Below, one piece after another: positions 21,655-30,898 of a stretch of 35,487 nt of DNA (within the stretch, counting starts at the first letter, position 1; every line of letters begins with the position of its first letter). Location: the NCBI RefSeq assembly GCF_016901605.1, contig NZ_JACJKP010000005.1, positions 1-35,487 of the forward strand, read 5' to 3'. Made by a program: the position numbers and the translations under genes. Origin of the DNA: Gemmiger formicilis (GTDB taxonomy: Bacteria; Bacillota; Clostridia; Oscillospirales; Ruminococcaceae). The notes below the pieces were generated by a model that was not told the DNA's origin, did not search any database, and saw only the letters and a program-made list of their open reading frames with translations.

Positions 21655-22836
21655 ATGCGTAAGAAAATTGAAGAAATGACCATCGATGAACTGCGTACCC
21701 GGGCAGATGAGATCCGTGCGGCGGTGAGTGAACCGGATGCGGATCTGGAAGCCTTGGAAAAAGAGGCCGATGAGATTCAGAAGCGCCTGCGTCAGAATGC
21801 GGACGAGCAGCGCCGTCTGGCTATTGCCGGCAAAGTTGCCCACGGTGCCGGAGCTGCGTTGGAAGACCCCACCGGTAACAGTGCAGAAGCCCGCGCGGCT
21901 GCTTTCGTCCAGGATCGCCGTGAAACCATCGACTGCGAAGAGGCGCGTGCATTGCTTGTCAGTGGTGGAAAACTGGCAACTCCTACGGCCGTATCCGGTA
22001 TCAATGACCGTGTTGGTGCCAAGGTATCCAGTATTGTGGATCTGGTGAAGATCGTGAACTGCGAGGGCATGGGCAGCAACAAGGTGGCCTACGAAGATGT
22101 AGAAGCAGACGCGGCTGGTGATCAGACCGAGGGCAGCTCCGCCACAACCAAGGAAGGAACATTCGGTTTTGTGGAAATCAAACCCACTTCTGTAGCGGTT
22201 CTGTCCCAGATCAGTAAGCAGGCCAAGAAACAGACTCCGTTGATTTACGAGGCAAAGGTGAGGGAACAGTCTTTGAACAGCCTGCGCAAACGCGCAGCGG
22301 CAGAAATCGCCAAAAAGATGCAGGCGAGTACCCTGGTTTCCACCATCGATGCCAATCTGGACAGCGGGAAAAAAGGCGTTGTGGATGCTACGACGCTGCG
22401 CAAGTTGGCCCTGGCCTATGGCGGTGATGAGAGCGTCGTTGGTGGCGCATATCTTTTGCTGAACAAGGCAGACCTCATCGCGTTCGGCGATGTGCGCGGA
22501 ACCAACGAGAAAAAGGCCGTCTATGAAATTACCCCTGATACCGACAACCCGAATACCGGTATCATCAAAGATGGCGGCCTGAGCGTGCGCTATTGCCTGA
22601 TGAAAGCTTTGACTGCCTGTGCCGGAACGGCGCAGACCGGTGCTGTGCAGAAAACGATGTTCTATGGTGTGCCTACCTGCTTTGAGCTGGATCTGTTCAG
22701 CGACTACGAAATCAGCGTAAGTTCTGATTTCGCCTTCGACAAGCGGATGGATACCATTCTGGGTGATGTGGACCTGGGCGGCGATGTGGTTGTGAAGGGC
22801 GGCTTTGTGGCCCTGAGCATTCCGGCCAGCGCCTAA
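21655..22836 (+). CDS. Major capsid protein, HK97 fold
   Basis: 393 residues. The first about 80 residues are charged and helical (IDELRTRADEIRAAVSEPDA), the expected delta/scaffold segment removed by the protease. The shell domain follows from about residue 100, with LLVSGGKLATPTAV and later LALAYGGDESVVGGAYLLLN. TTGGAGG lies just before ATG, as expected for a highly expressed protein. Confidence 0.93.
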   Translation: MRKKIEEMTIDELRTRADEIRAAVSEPDADLEALEKEADEIQKRLRQNADEQRRLAIAGKVAHGAGAALEDPTGNSAEARAAAFVQDRRETIDCEEARALLVSGGKLATPTAVSGINDRVGAKVSSIVDLVKIVNCEGMGSNKVAYEDVEADAAGDQTEGSSATTKEGTFGFVEIKPTSVAVLSQISKQAKKQTPLIYEAKVREQSLNSLRKRAAAEIAKKMQASTLVSTIDANLDSGKKGVVDATTLRKLALAYGGDESVVGGAYLLLNKADLIAFGDVRGTNEKKAVYEITPDTDNPNTGIIKDGGLSVRYCLMKALTACAGTAQTGAVQKTMFYGVPTCFELDLFSDYEISVSSDFAFDKRMDTILGDVDLGGDVVVKGGFVALSIPASA

Positions 22837-22851
22837 CCAAAGGTATGACCC

Positions 22852-23145
22852 ATGGTGGATATTGATCTGTTGAGTCGGGTAAAAACAGCACTGCGCAAAA
22901 CAAGTTTATCCGAAGATCTGCAGCAAGAACTGCAAGACCTGATTGAGGCTGCATTGGCAGATCTGAAACGTGTGGGCGTGTCCAATTTGGACACACAGGA
23001 TCCATTGATTCGCCGCGCGGTCATTACCTATTGCCGTGCTTACTTTTACCCGACAGAGGACTTCGACAAACTCAAAGCCTCCTATGATGAACAAAAAGCA
23101 CAGCTTATGACGACTACAGGTTATACGGACTGGCCCGAGGATTGA
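22852..23145 (+). CDS. Head-tail connector (gp6-like)
   Basis: 97 residues, fully helical. The pattern is LLSRVKTALRK near the start, LQDLIEAALADLKRVGV, and IRRAVITYCRAYFYPTEDFDKLKASYDEQ, standard for gp6/gp15-type adaptor rings below the portal. It contains an exact copy of the dispersed dyad (22978-22994) translated as VSNLDT. The ribosome binding site is weak, implying coupling to capsid translation. Confidence 0.85.
   Translation: MVDIDLLSRVKTALRKTSLSEDLQQELQDLIEAALADLKRVGVSNLDTQDPLIRRAVITYCRAYFYPTEDFDKLKASYDEQKAQLMTTTGYTDWPED
22978..22994. repeat. Dispersed dyad copy (exact), inside connector gene
   Basis: GTGTCCA-ATT-TGGACAC with exact arms, within the connector coding sequence. It is read in the same frame as the parA copy (VSN-DT). 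Confidence 0.85.
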
Positions 23146-23159
23146 TCATTCTATGGTAT

Positions 23160-23195
23160 GCCGCCAGGGAAAATTAACCCTGGCGGCAATTTTTT
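23160..23195 (+). terminator. Intrinsic terminator inside the structural operon
   Basis: GCCGCCAGGG... pairs with CCCTGGCGGC (10-bp stem, 8-nt loop), followed by AATTTTTTT. It lies between the connector and head-closure genes, where continuous transcription would be needed. Leaky termination may set the ratio of capsid to tail proteins. Confidence 0.8.
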
Positions 23196-23209
23196 TACAG
23201 GAGGGAGCC

Positions 23210-23524
23210 ATGTATTGGACTGAACAGATTGTTTTGATGCAGGACACCCCTGAAAAAGTACAGGGTGTTACGGTGCATAAATATACCCCGTTAAGTACAG
23301 TGTATGGGGAAAAGAAGGCCGTAAAGTGGAGTGAATTTTTTGCCGCAGAGGCTGCCGGTACTACGTTGAGCGCGGTATTTTCTATTCATGCGGATGAGTA
23401 CCACGGTGAAAAAGTTGTGCAATGGGAGGGTAACCTGTACAGTGTGCTGCGAGCCTATAAAACCGGCGATAAAGTGGAACTCTCTGTCAGTGATTTGCCA
23501 CAGACAAAAGGAGCCCTGCCGTGA
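23210..23524 (+). CDS. Head closure protein
   Basis: 104 residues from MYWTEQIVLM, with ACAGGAGGGAGCC upstream. It is a beta-barrel-like small protein with WSEFFAAEAAG and HADEYHGEKVVQWEGNLYSVLRAYKTGDKVEL, resembling SPP1 gp16/HK97-type head-closure or stopper proteins. A longer frame from 23153 would run through the terminator and is rejected. Confidence 0.78.
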   Translation: MYWTEQIVLMQDTPEKVQGVTVHKYTPLSTVYGEKKAVKWSEFFAAEAAGTTLSAVFSIHADEYHGEKVVQWEGNLYSVLRAYKTGDKVELSVSDLPQTKGALP

Positions 23525-23955
23525 AAATGAACCTGATATGGAGCGAAGACGTTTCTGCTCAGCTGGCTAGGATATCGGATCTGGATACTATTGCACCTGA
23601 GATGTTGACGGCAGCGGCACCCATTGCGACAGATGCACTTAAACAGCGCGTTGGAGAGCACAAAAGCAACCGAGCGGATAAACACCTGGTGAACAGTATT
23701 AAGGCCGGAAAACCTAAAAAGCGTAAAAAGGGCGGAGGTTATGGCCTGGATGTGAGCTTCAGTGGTTACGATTCCGGGCATGGATCCAGCCCTGGTCACA
23801 AGGACAAAGTTGCGCAGATGCAAAAAGCGGTAGCACTTGAATATGGAACGGCTACGCAACCCGCACAACCGTTCCAGGATCGCGCGGCAAGTGATTGTCA
23901 GCGAGCTGTAAGTGCAGCTATGGAAGATGTCTTGCGTAAGAGAGGAAAACTATGA
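23521..23955 (+). CDS. HK97 gp10-like tail-completion protein
   Basis: 144 residues with a GTG start that overlaps the previous stop; AGGAG lies eight bases upstream. Typical gp10-like order: helical start, basic loop (GKPKKRKKGGG), then VALEYGTATQPAQPF and the C-terminal helix. It helps attach the tail to the head. Confidence 0.82.
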   Translation: MKMNLIWSEDVSAQLARISDLDTIAPEMLTAAAPIATDALKQRVGEHKSNRADKHLVNSIKAGKPKKRKKGGGYGLDVSFSGYDSGHGSSPGHKDKVAQMQKAVALEYGTATQPAQPFQDRAASDCQRAVSAAMEDVLRKRGKL

Positions 23956-24311
23956 CAGGAATTGATACGGCCATCGAAGCACTGGAGAATGTGTGCGAGA
24001 GTGTGTCTTTTATGAAAAATGAAGAAGATCCACTTCCAGACAGCTATATTGTTCTGAGTGTGCGGGATGATCGGCCGGAAGTCTATGCTGGAGACCGTGA
24101 TGAGCAGCAGGGGCTTCAAGTGCGAGCAGCTTGGTACACGAAAGATCGCCCGCAGCGCTGTGCAAGAGAAATGCGTTGTGCTCTGCGAGATGTCGGTTTT
24201 GTGATCGGCGTGACAGAGTATGGATATGATAACGAAACCAAACACCATGTCGCATTCGTTGAGGCTGAGATAGACGATAATTGCGATTGGAATGAAAGCG
24301 AGGATAAATAA
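23952..24311 (+). CDS. Tail terminator/completion-type protein
   Basis: 119 residues at the standard gene position between gp10-like and major tail protein. The central strands (SYIVLSVRDDRPEVYAGDR) and QQGLQVRAAWYTKD, followed by a helix and C-terminal strands with acidic tail, fit tail-terminator proteins. The specific family is not certain. It overlaps its neighbours by 4 bp and 1 bp. Confidence 0.7.
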   Translation: MTGIDTAIEALENVCESVSFMKNEEDPLPDSYIVLSVRDDRPEVYAGDRDEQQGLQVRAAWYTKDRPQRCAREMRCALRDVGFVIGVTEYGYDNETKHHVAFVEAEIDDNCDWNESEDK

Positions 24312-24889
24312 TGGCATATATCGGATTGCCGTATTACGGCTATTGCCCTATTAAGATTACCACCAGTGATGATGGTTCTGAACAGGAAACTTTGGGCACC
24401 GGAAAGATCACCCGTGCTGTTATCAGCTATGCCGGCGAGAATGACAGTGAGAGCGGTGAGCTCTGGGCGGGTGATCGTCGTGAACAGCGGGACAACGGTT
24501 CCCCGACGGCCAAGCTGACAATTGACCGGAGCTACCTTAGCCTTGCGGATGAGGCTGAACTCGGCGGCCACAAATATGAAGAAGCGACAAAGACTCTGGA
24601 GCGCAAAGACACGGACACCCCTGCCACTGTGCGTGTGGCAGCGCTGGGAAAGATGAAAACTCCCGAGCGGAAACTGGTGTACCGTTTGATCGGTTACTAC
24701 CGCGCAAGCTTCGACCCGGTCAGCGATACTTTGAACACCAGCGGTAAGGGAGTGAGCTATGGCACCACGAAGCTGACCGGCGCAGCAGAGTGCAACGCCA
24801 AAGGCGAGTTTATGAAAAAACAGGATTTCGATGACTACAATGCAGCGCTGACCGCTCTGAAAACATTCCTGAATATTCTGGAGGGATGA
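24311..24889 (+). CDS. Major tail protein
   Basis: 192 residues, placed just before the tail chaperones. MAYIGLPYYGYCPI is a usual start. Beta-rich repeats and a conserved middle (KRKLVYRLIGY-like, here KLVYRLIGYYRASFDP) are as in tail tube proteins. It polymerises on the tape measure to form the tube. Confidence 0.85.
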   Translation: MAYIGLPYYGYCPIKITTSDDGSEQETLGTGKITRAVISYAGENDSESGELWAGDRREQRDNGSPTAKLTIDRSYLSLADEAELGGHKYEEATKTLERKDTDTPATVRVAALGKMKTPERKLVYRLIGYYRASFDPVSDTLNTSGKGVSYGTTKLTGAAECNAKGEFMKKQDFDDYNAALTALKTFLNILEG

Positions 24890-24894
24890 TTGCT

Positions 24895-25296
24895 ATGGTT
24901 GAGATCGTACTGCGCGGGAGAAAATATCCTGCGTTATTTGACTTGCAGAATGTGAAGGAACTGCAGGAACGGTATTCCGATTTGACGCAGGTGGCCGAAA
25001 AACTGAATGATCCCGAAGAAGCTGCATTCATTATCTGGTTGCTGATCCGAGAAGGTGTAGAACTGGATAATGAAGAACACCATAAAGAGAATGAGGCACC
25101 CAGCCTTGAAATGGTGAAACGCCTTATTTCTTTTGCTGACCTTCAGGGCGGACTTGCTACCAGCGTAGAGGAAGCCTTTATGGAGTTTTACGGAAAAAAA
25201 GGATCAGGCCGTCAGGCGTTGAAAGCAATGCGGACGATGTTGAGCGAATCTGGGTTGACGATGCCCCAGAACGGCGCTTTGACGGCGACCGAGTAA
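24895..25296 (+). CDS. Tail assembly chaperone G-like
   Basis: 133 residues from MVEIVLRGRKYP; GGAGG lies ten bases before this ATG, and an ATG at 24886 is too close. Helical chaperone pattern as in lambda gpG (FDLQNVKELQERYSDL). Codons GGA AAA AAA at 25192-25200 form the slippery heptamer A-AAA-AAA. Ribosomes shifting -1 there leave this frame and enter the T-like extension. Confidence 0.85.
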   Translation: MVEIVLRGRKYPALFDLQNVKELQERYSDLTQVAEKLNDPEEAAFIIWLLIREGVELDNEEHHKENEAPSLEMVKRLISFADLQGGLATSVEEAFMEFYGKKGSGRQALKAMRTMLSESGLTMPQNGALTATE

Positions 25297-25463
25297 TCAA
25301 CTTCCCACGGCTTAAGTATATCGCTGTTGGCTTGTTGGGTTATTCCCGGCGCGAAGCACGGTTCCTGAATCTGAATGAATTGCTGGAACAGTTTACAGAG
25401 TACTGTGCCATGAACGGCATTCCGCTGCCGGAGGAAAGGGGGCTTGCAGATGAGTTTGCCTAA
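25200..25463 (+). CDS. Tail chaperone T-like extension, made by -1 frameshift
   Basis: This frame is open from the slippery heptamer (25194-25200) to TAA at 25461-25463, adding 87 residues to the first 102 of the G-like protein (189 in all). The added part is coherent protein: DDAPERRFDGDRVINFPRL, then GLLGYSRREARFLNLNELLE, ending GLADEFA. It has no start codon with ribosome binding site of its own in the first part. This is the lambda G/GT arrangement, required for tail assembly in many siphophages. Confidence 0.82.
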   Translation, partial: RIRPSGVESNADDVERIWVDDAPERRFDGDRVINFPRLKYIAVGLLGYSRREARFLNLNELLEQFTEYCAMNGIPLPEERGLADEFA

Positions 25464-27114
25464 AGCAGGCGTTAACTTGGTCGTTGAAAATGACCAGCAG
25501 TTCAAAGCAGCGTTAAGTGAGGTGAATGCCGGTCTGAAGGTAAACAAGCAGCAGATGCAGCTTGTTACCGAGCAGACCAAAGAACTTGATGACCGTCAAG
25601 TTGCACTGAAACAGAGATATGATGCTGCTGCCCAGACCCTGCAGAGTTATAAAGACAAGGTTGCCGTACTGCAAGAGGCCTATGAGAACTCCGTTCGCCG
25701 TGAAGGAGAAGCCAGTAAGACCACGATGCAGTGGAGATCTAGCCTGATCAGCGCTCAGACTGAGGTGGAACGCCAAAAAAATCTGTTGAAAGATTTGCGT
25801 GAAGAGCAGGAAAACGTGAATAAGTCTACGGCCAGTCTTGCGGATGTGGTAAATGGCCTGGCTGATGCTTTTGGCGTAAATCTGCCGCCCAGCATGCAAA
25901 GTGCGGTAGACGGGTTGGAAAAATTTTCTGCCAGCGGTGCTGCTGCTGTTACAGTTATTGGTGGGATGGTAGCTGCGCTAGGAAGTACAACTATTTCTAT
26001 GAGCCAGCGAGCCGATGAATTGACAACACTTGCGGCGCAGACGGGTTTGACGGCTGAACGGCTTCAGGAACTTGAATATGCAAGTGAATTTGTTGATGTT
26101 GGTGTTGATACACTGCAGGATAGCCTAAAGGAAATGACCAATAGTATGCAGGCGGCTCGGGAAGGAAGCGGCGATGCAGCTGCTGCGTTCAAGGAATTGG
26201 ATGTTAAAGTGGCAGATAGCCGTGGTAGCCTGCGGAATAACTACGAGGTGTTCCTGGAGGTTATTGATGCACTGGGTAGTATGAAAAACGAGACCGAGCG
26301 GGATGCCTATGCGATGCAAATTTTAGGTGAATCGGCCACACAGTTAAATCCCCTTATCGAAGCAGGATCCCAAAAGTTACAGGAACTTGCTGCCGATGCG
26401 CATGAAGTAGGATATGTTATGGACGATGAAACCCGTGAGAGTCTTGTACAGTTGAATGATGCACTACAAAAGCTTGATAAACAAGGGGATGCGGTGCATC
26501 TGCAGTTTGCGGAAGCTTTACTTCCCATTCTTACGGCTTTTGCTGAACTGTTAACTGCTATTCCCACACCAGTGTTAACAGCAGTCATTGCTATTACCAG
26601 TATTGCTACCGTAGTACTGTTGGTGGTTAAAGCTGTTAGAGAACTCCAGGGGCCAGTAAGTGCTGTGTCGGGATTGATCACGGGGGTCACTGGGCTTATG
26701 GACCCATTGTATATTAAAATCCTGCTTATTGTTGCCGCAATTACAGCGCTTATTGCTGTAATTGCTGTACTGATTGGCAAGGGAAACGACGTCACGAACG
26801 CAATGAACAGTATCACATCGGCTACCACAGGGACCATGCAGGCGGCCAACAGCAACATGCCTCGTTACGCTACCGGAACTCGCAGTGCAAAAGGCGGACT
26901 GGCTCTGGTGGGAGAAAACGGGCCAGAGTTGATCAATCTGCGTGGTGGAGAGCGAATTTATACCAATGGGCAAACCAGAAGTATGCTGGGCGGCGAGACA
27001 ATCAGTATCGGAACTATTGTCATCGATGCCAAAAATGTGAAAGAGTTCAACGACATCGTAGAGATCGCCAAGAATGAAGCAGTTACTATCCGGCAGGGGG
27101 TGAAGAAGAATTGA
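25450..27114 (+). CDS. Tail tape measure protein
   Basis: 554 residues from MSLPKAG, with GAAAGGGGG upstream, overlapping the frameshift product. The N-terminal part has long coiled coil (about 20-125). The middle has Ala/Gly-rich hydrophobic helices (GAAAVTVIGGMVAAL; later VLTAVIAITSIATVVLLVV and LLIVAAITALIAVIAVL). The C-terminal part carries GGLALVGENGPELINLRGGERIY, a tag common to tape measures. It sets tail length and is injected; its modest length predicts a short flexible tail. Confidence 0.92.
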   Translation: MSLPKAGVNLVVENDQQFKAALSEVNAGLKVNKQQMQLVTEQTKELDDRQVALKQRYDAAAQTLQSYKDKVAVLQEAYENSVRREGEASKTTMQWRSSLISAQTEVERQKNLLKDLREEQENVNKSTASLADVVNGLADAFGVNLPPSMQSAVDGLEKFSASGAAAVTVIGGMVAALGSTTISMSQRADELTTLAAQTGLTAERLQELEYASEFVDVGVDTLQDSLKEMTNSMQAAREGSGDAAAAFKELDVKVADSRGSLRNNYEVFLEVIDALGSMKNETERDAYAMQILGESATQLNPLIEAGSQKLQELAADAHEVGYVMDDETRESLVQLNDALQKLDKQGDAVHLQFAEALLPILTAFAELLTAIPTPVLTAVIAITSIATVVLLVVKAVRELQGPVSAVSGLITGVTGLMDPLYIKILLIVAAITALIAVIAVLIGKGNDVTNAMNSITSATTGTMQAANSNMPRYATGTRSAKGGLALVGENGPELINLRGGERIYTNGQTRSMLGGETISIGTIVIDAKNVKEFNDIVEIAKNEAVTIRQGVKKN

Positions 27115-29612
27115 AGCATCATAGCTGGACTTCCACAGGCGCATCAAATCCACAGATGTATCCAGACAGCTCTGAATTTGCATGGAGATCCTTCTTCAAT
27201 TTTAGTACAGGCGGTTTTAGTAGTAGCAGATATGTCTATCAGATTTTTGTTCATGCTAAATATGCGCGAATGTCTGATAGTATTAGAGCTTCTATTCATC
27301 CGGCGGCCGGCGGTGGCAAGTATTATCCTAATACATCAATGTCTGCTGAAAGCAGCGATTGGAATCCAGAGATCACCAGTGTGGCAACAAACTGGTCTCA
27401 AGCAATGGTCCGAGCTGCATTGACCAATGGTATTTACATCAATTGCACAAATGGTACGGTAAACATTAAGTATATGCCAATTTTGGCAGTTGACTCATAC
27501 CAGGGAAAAATCACTCCTACAGGCAGTACATTTACAAGCGGTTCAATCGCACGTTATACGAAATATCGTTTGGAGTGGACAACTGACGCCGAGGACGAAT
27601 TTGAACGAAGCAATTCTACATGCCAAATTGTAATTACTGACCAAAACGGCGGTAATGTAAAAACCGTACCGCTTGCAAACGGTGCGACCTCGTATGATTT
27701 GGACACAACACAGTGGTCCGGTGGAACGGGCCTGCGCTGGAAGGTCCTGGTAGGTGCTTATGCATCTGGAACTGTAACGGAAAGCCCCACGTACACGCTT
27801 AGTCTGGTAGACCCCACTGCCAAAGTAGATGATTTACGTCCAACCAGTAAAACGTACTTTGGTTTTGAATCTGTTTTCAGTTGGGCATTTACAGGGTCAA
27901 TTGCAAGTGGTTCCATCAGTGGAGCGTTGCAGCAAGGGTCTGCAGTTCTGCAGTATCGTACGGACAACATGCCGGAGCCTGCACAGTTCGCAAGTGTGAA
28001 CAACGGAACAACGCATGTCAATGTAAATTGCGGAGTTCTTCCGGTTGGAAGCTACCAGTGGCGTGTTGTGGCCACTAGCACTGTAGGAACAAAACATACT
28101 TCCGGATGGGTTCAATGCACCAACGTTGAGGTGCCTATTTCGGTTAAAGGTGTAACGCCTGCCGAGGGGGCCCATGCTCCACGGGCAATCATTAACCGTT
28201 TCAGCTGGGCTTTCAGTGTTGACAGTGATGATGCGCCGGGTGACGTGGTGCAACGCAGTGCTGTGCTTCATTTCAAGACAGATAATGAGGTCACCTGGCA
28301 CAAGATGAGCGTGAACGGATCACAGCAATACTGTGATGTTCCGGCATTTACGTTTGCTGAGGGGGCTGAAACTCTTGACTGGTATGTAGAGGCGGTGGCA
28401 AACACCGGATCTACCGCAACCAGCGATACAATTACAGTATCGACCAAGGACGCGCCCAGTACACCAGTGGCGATTAGTCCTGCTGGAGAATATCTGGATG
28501 ATGCGGTGCAGGGAATTACCTTTACTTGGGCCCACGCAAACATAACCGGAACAGCGCAGTATGGATGGGAAATCAGCTATTCAAGCGATAGCGGCGCATC
28601 TTACAACGTTTTTGCCTCAGCCGATGATGATGCTAGCAGCTATCAGGCAAAAGCAGGGGTATTCCCTTCAGGTGTTATTTATTGGCGTGTGCGAACCAAA
28701 AATACAGACGGCGTATTTGGTGAGTATTCGGGTGCCGCTATTTTTGCGATTCGCCGTGCTCCTGTGGCTCCAATTATATCCTACTATGATAACAAGCCAC
28801 TGGCACTGATGCGTTGGCAGGCAAAGGAGCAAGACGGCTATGAAATAGCTGTGGATGGAGTAAGTCTTGGTGTTCGATATGGTACTGGAAAGGTATGGCA
28901 GTCTGATGCTGTATTGAGTGATGGAAAGCACACCTTGCAGGTACGTATCTATAATACCTATGGAGATGTATCTCCATGGAGTACGTGCGAAATCAACGTG
29001 AAAAATCTGTCTGGAACTCCAGTAAATCTGCATGCCGAAAGTCGTTGGGGTGAGGTAATGCTCCGATGGAATGGTAATACAGGTTACATTTTGCGTGATG
29101 GTTTTCTGATAGGAAAGGCTTCCGGCGGAGTATATACGGACCGTACTAGCTCAAAAGCTTACCTTTATATAGTGCGTGTGTTTGATGAAGATGGATACTA
29201 TACGGATAGCGCTCCTGTTATGGCCGCACCCAGTGTGCCTTATGCTGCCATAGGTCCATTACATGGGGATTGGTGGCTGGCGCTAAAATATGCAACCAGT
29301 TACCAGAACTACAGTAAGACCATCAGTGTCGGCGGTAGCTTGCAGCAGTATTGGAGTAAAGAAAAGCCGGTGTGGCATGATTCCGGAAATCGAGTGGTCA
29401 CGCATGCGATTGCTCATGCTTGTAAGAGTGTCAGCGAATTATCTGTTTTGCGCAGTTTGGCAGGGCAGGAGGTTATTTATAAAGACAGGGATGGTCACCT
29501 GGCAATCGGAGTTTTTCAAGATATGCAGGAGAGTCGTGAGTTTGGATGTACAGCGATAACCTTGAACGTGACCGAAACGCAGCAGGAGGTCGTCAAGTAT
29601 GATACGATATGA
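27111..29612 (+). CDS. Large tail protein with fibronectin-like repeats
   Basis: 833 residues, starting with TTG that overlaps the tape-measure stop; GGGGG is 11 bases upstream. The N-terminus is aromatic and Ser-rich. It is followed by several beta-sandwich repeats with recurring FSWAF and R-x-AVLHF/Y-K/RTDN patterns (about residues 240-440) and Fn3-like units (about 445-720). These would bind surface sugars or extend the tail tip. The C-terminal 140 residues (WWLALKYATSY, GNRVVTHAIAHACKSV) are a separate domain. It is likely a distal tail or receptor-binding component. Confidence 0.8.
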   Translation: MKHHSWTSTGASNPQMYPDSSEFAWRSFFNFSTGGFSSSRYVYQIFVHAKYARMSDSIRASIHPAAGGGKYYPNTSMSAESSDWNPEITSVATNWSQAMVRAALTNGIYINCTNGTVNIKYMPILAVDSYQGKITPTGSTFTSGSIARYTKYRLEWTTDAEDEFERSNSTCQIVITDQNGGNVKTVPLANGATSYDLDTTQWSGGTGLRWKVLVGAYASGTVTESPTYTLSLVDPTAKVDDLRPTSKTYFGFESVFSWAFTGSIASGSISGALQQGSAVLQYRTDNMPEPAQFASVNNGTTHVNVNCGVLPVGSYQWRVVATSTVGTKHTSGWVQCTNVEVPISVKGVTPAEGAHAPRAIINRFSWAFSVDSDDAPGDVVQRSAVLHFKTDNEVTWHKMSVNGSQQYCDVPAFTFAEGAETLDWYVEAVANTGSTATSDTITVSTKDAPSTPVAISPAGEYLDDAVQGITFTWAHANITGTAQYGWEISYSSDSGASYNVFASADDDASSYQAKAGVFPSGVIYWRVRTKNTDGVFGEYSGAAIFAIRRAPVAPIISYYDNKPLALMRWQAKEQDGYEIAVDGVSLGVRYGTGKVWQSDAVLSDGKHTLQVRIYNTYGDVSPWSTCEINVKNLSGTPVNLHAESRWGEVMLRWNGNTGYILRDGFLIGKASGGVYTDRTSSKAYLYIVRVFDEDGYYTDSAPVMAAPSVPYAAIGPLHGDWWLALKYATSYQNYSKTISVGGSLQQYWSKEKPVWHDSGNRVVTHAIAHACKSVSELSVLRSLAGQEVIYKDRDGHLAIGVFQDMQESREFGCTAITLNVTETQQEVVKYDTI

Positions 29613-30636
29613 ATTTATCGCCATGCGTGGCGGAGCCCCTTATAAAGTGTTGCATGTTCCGAGTGATTGTACGCCGCAAATCCGATTTACAGGCAATGCA
29701 GAGGTCAAGAGCACAATCAGCTTGACGGTAGAGCCAGACGATACAGTGAACTGGTTGACCGATATGTTGAGTGTGGTGCGCGTGAATAATGCCGAGCGTA
29801 TACCGCTCGGCCTTTTTAATATCACGACATCACCGGTAATTACTGACGATTACGGCCACTCCACACAGGATTTGACTGGATACGATCAGGGATATGCGCT
29901 GCGAAATTTGAGTTCTCTGGAAAAAAGCCTGACGATTCGGGCCGGAACAAAATACACAACGGCTATCCGTGAGCAATTACTTGCAGCTGGTATTAGGGTG
30001 GTCAGCATTATCGAGAACGATGAAGTGTTGATGACAGACCATGCGTGGGAAACAGGAACAACGCGTTATACGGTTGTATCTGATCTACTGGCCGAAATAA
30101 ATTACCGCGATATCTACTTCGATGGAAATGGTGTGGCTGTTGCCGAGCCGTGGGAACCTGCATCGATTCATAGCAAAACACATCGATATGGCAATGAGGA
30201 AACAACGCTATTGAGCATTCCGATGAGTGTTCAGGCGGATACTTTTGATGCAGCTAACGTGTTTGTAGATATCGTGTCCAGTGCGGACTTGGACCAGGAA
30301 CTACGTGCTGTTGCAGAAAATGTAAACCCAACAAGCCCACTGAGTTTGATGCGCCGTGGTCGCCGGATTGTTAGTGTACAAACGGTGGATGGTATAGCAT
30401 CCCAGGAGGCGTTAGAGACACACGTCAAAAATCGCATGCTGTTGAGTATGATGGGAGCTGCAAGCTATACCTTCACATCCTGTGGGGACATGGAGCGTCC
30501 ACATGGCTTGAATGACAGTATTTTGATGATGCGCGACAGGATCGGTTTGCTGGAGGAACAGGACTGGACGTTGAACTGTATTCCGGGTGGTCAAATGGCG
30601 CATACGGCAAAGAAGGTGTATTACAGTGTTGATTAA
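29599..30636 (+). CDS. Tail hub/baseplate protein
   Basis: 345 residues. The order of segments IRFTGNAEVKSTISL, ERIPLGLFNITTSP, TGYDQGYAL and VVSDLLAEINYRDIYFDGNG matches tail-hub proteins of clostridial siphophages (distant gp27-like/DUF5048-type). It would form the ring below the tape measure. It overlaps the large tail protein by 14 bp and continues without gap into the next gene. Confidence 0.75.
   Translation: MIRYEFIAMRGGAPYKVLHVPSDCTPQIRFTGNAEVKSTISLTVEPDDTVNWLTDMLSVVRVNNAERIPLGLFNITTSPVITDDYGHSTQDLTGYDQGYALRNLSSLEKSLTIRAGTKYTTAIREQLLAAGIRVVSIIENDEVLMTDHAWETGTTRYTVVSDLLAEINYRDIYFDGNGVAVAEPWEPASIHSKTHRYGNEETTLLSIPMSVQADTFDAANVFVDIVSSADLDQELRAVAENVNPTSPLSLMRRGRRIVSVQTVDGIASQEALETHVKNRMLLSMMGAASYTFTSCGDMERPHGLNDSILMMRDRIGLLEEQDWTLNCIPGGQMAHTAKKVYYSVD
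30274..30290. repeat. Degenerate dyad copy inside the hub gene
   Basis: GTGTCCA-GTG-CGGACTT matches 11 of 14 arm positions of the dispersed dyad. It may be a weak site or chance. Confidence 0.3.
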
Positions 30637-30898
30637 GACTTATCAAGAGAAAAAATCGCTGGAGAGTACAGTCAAGAGTGGGAGTATTGCTACGGTTGCA
30701 TCTGTTCATAGTGATGGTATCGCTTTGATACTGCCGGGTGATACTGCTGCTTCCGACAAGCATTACCCCTATAATGCGTCGGCTACTTTCGAACCTGGCC
30801 AGCGTGTTCATATTGCCAGGGAATCCGGGACAATCATCGTAGAATATCCAATCGGCGGAATGAAAAGCGCTCTGAAAGAGGAGAAGTATAATGAGTAA
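30626..30898 (+). CDS. Small tail-tip protein, unknown
   Basis: 90 residues, probably starting at GTG 30626 (or TTG 30629) after AGAAGG; no ATG fits. It has a beta-rich OB-like profile (GSIATVASVHSDGIALILPG, FEPGQRVHIARESGTIIVEYP). It overlaps both neighbours by a few bases. The position suggests a baseplate or spike adaptor. Confidence 0.65.
   Translation: MLIKTYQEKKSLESTVKSGSIATVASVHSDGIALILPGDTAASDKHYPYNASATFEPGQRVHIARESGTIIVEYPIGGMKSALKEEKYNE

Noticed and set aside
23153-23209. Upstream extension of the head-closure gene to an ATG at 23153
   Set aside because: The extension would translate through an intrinsic terminator hairpin; the ATG at 23210 has a strong ribosome binding site.
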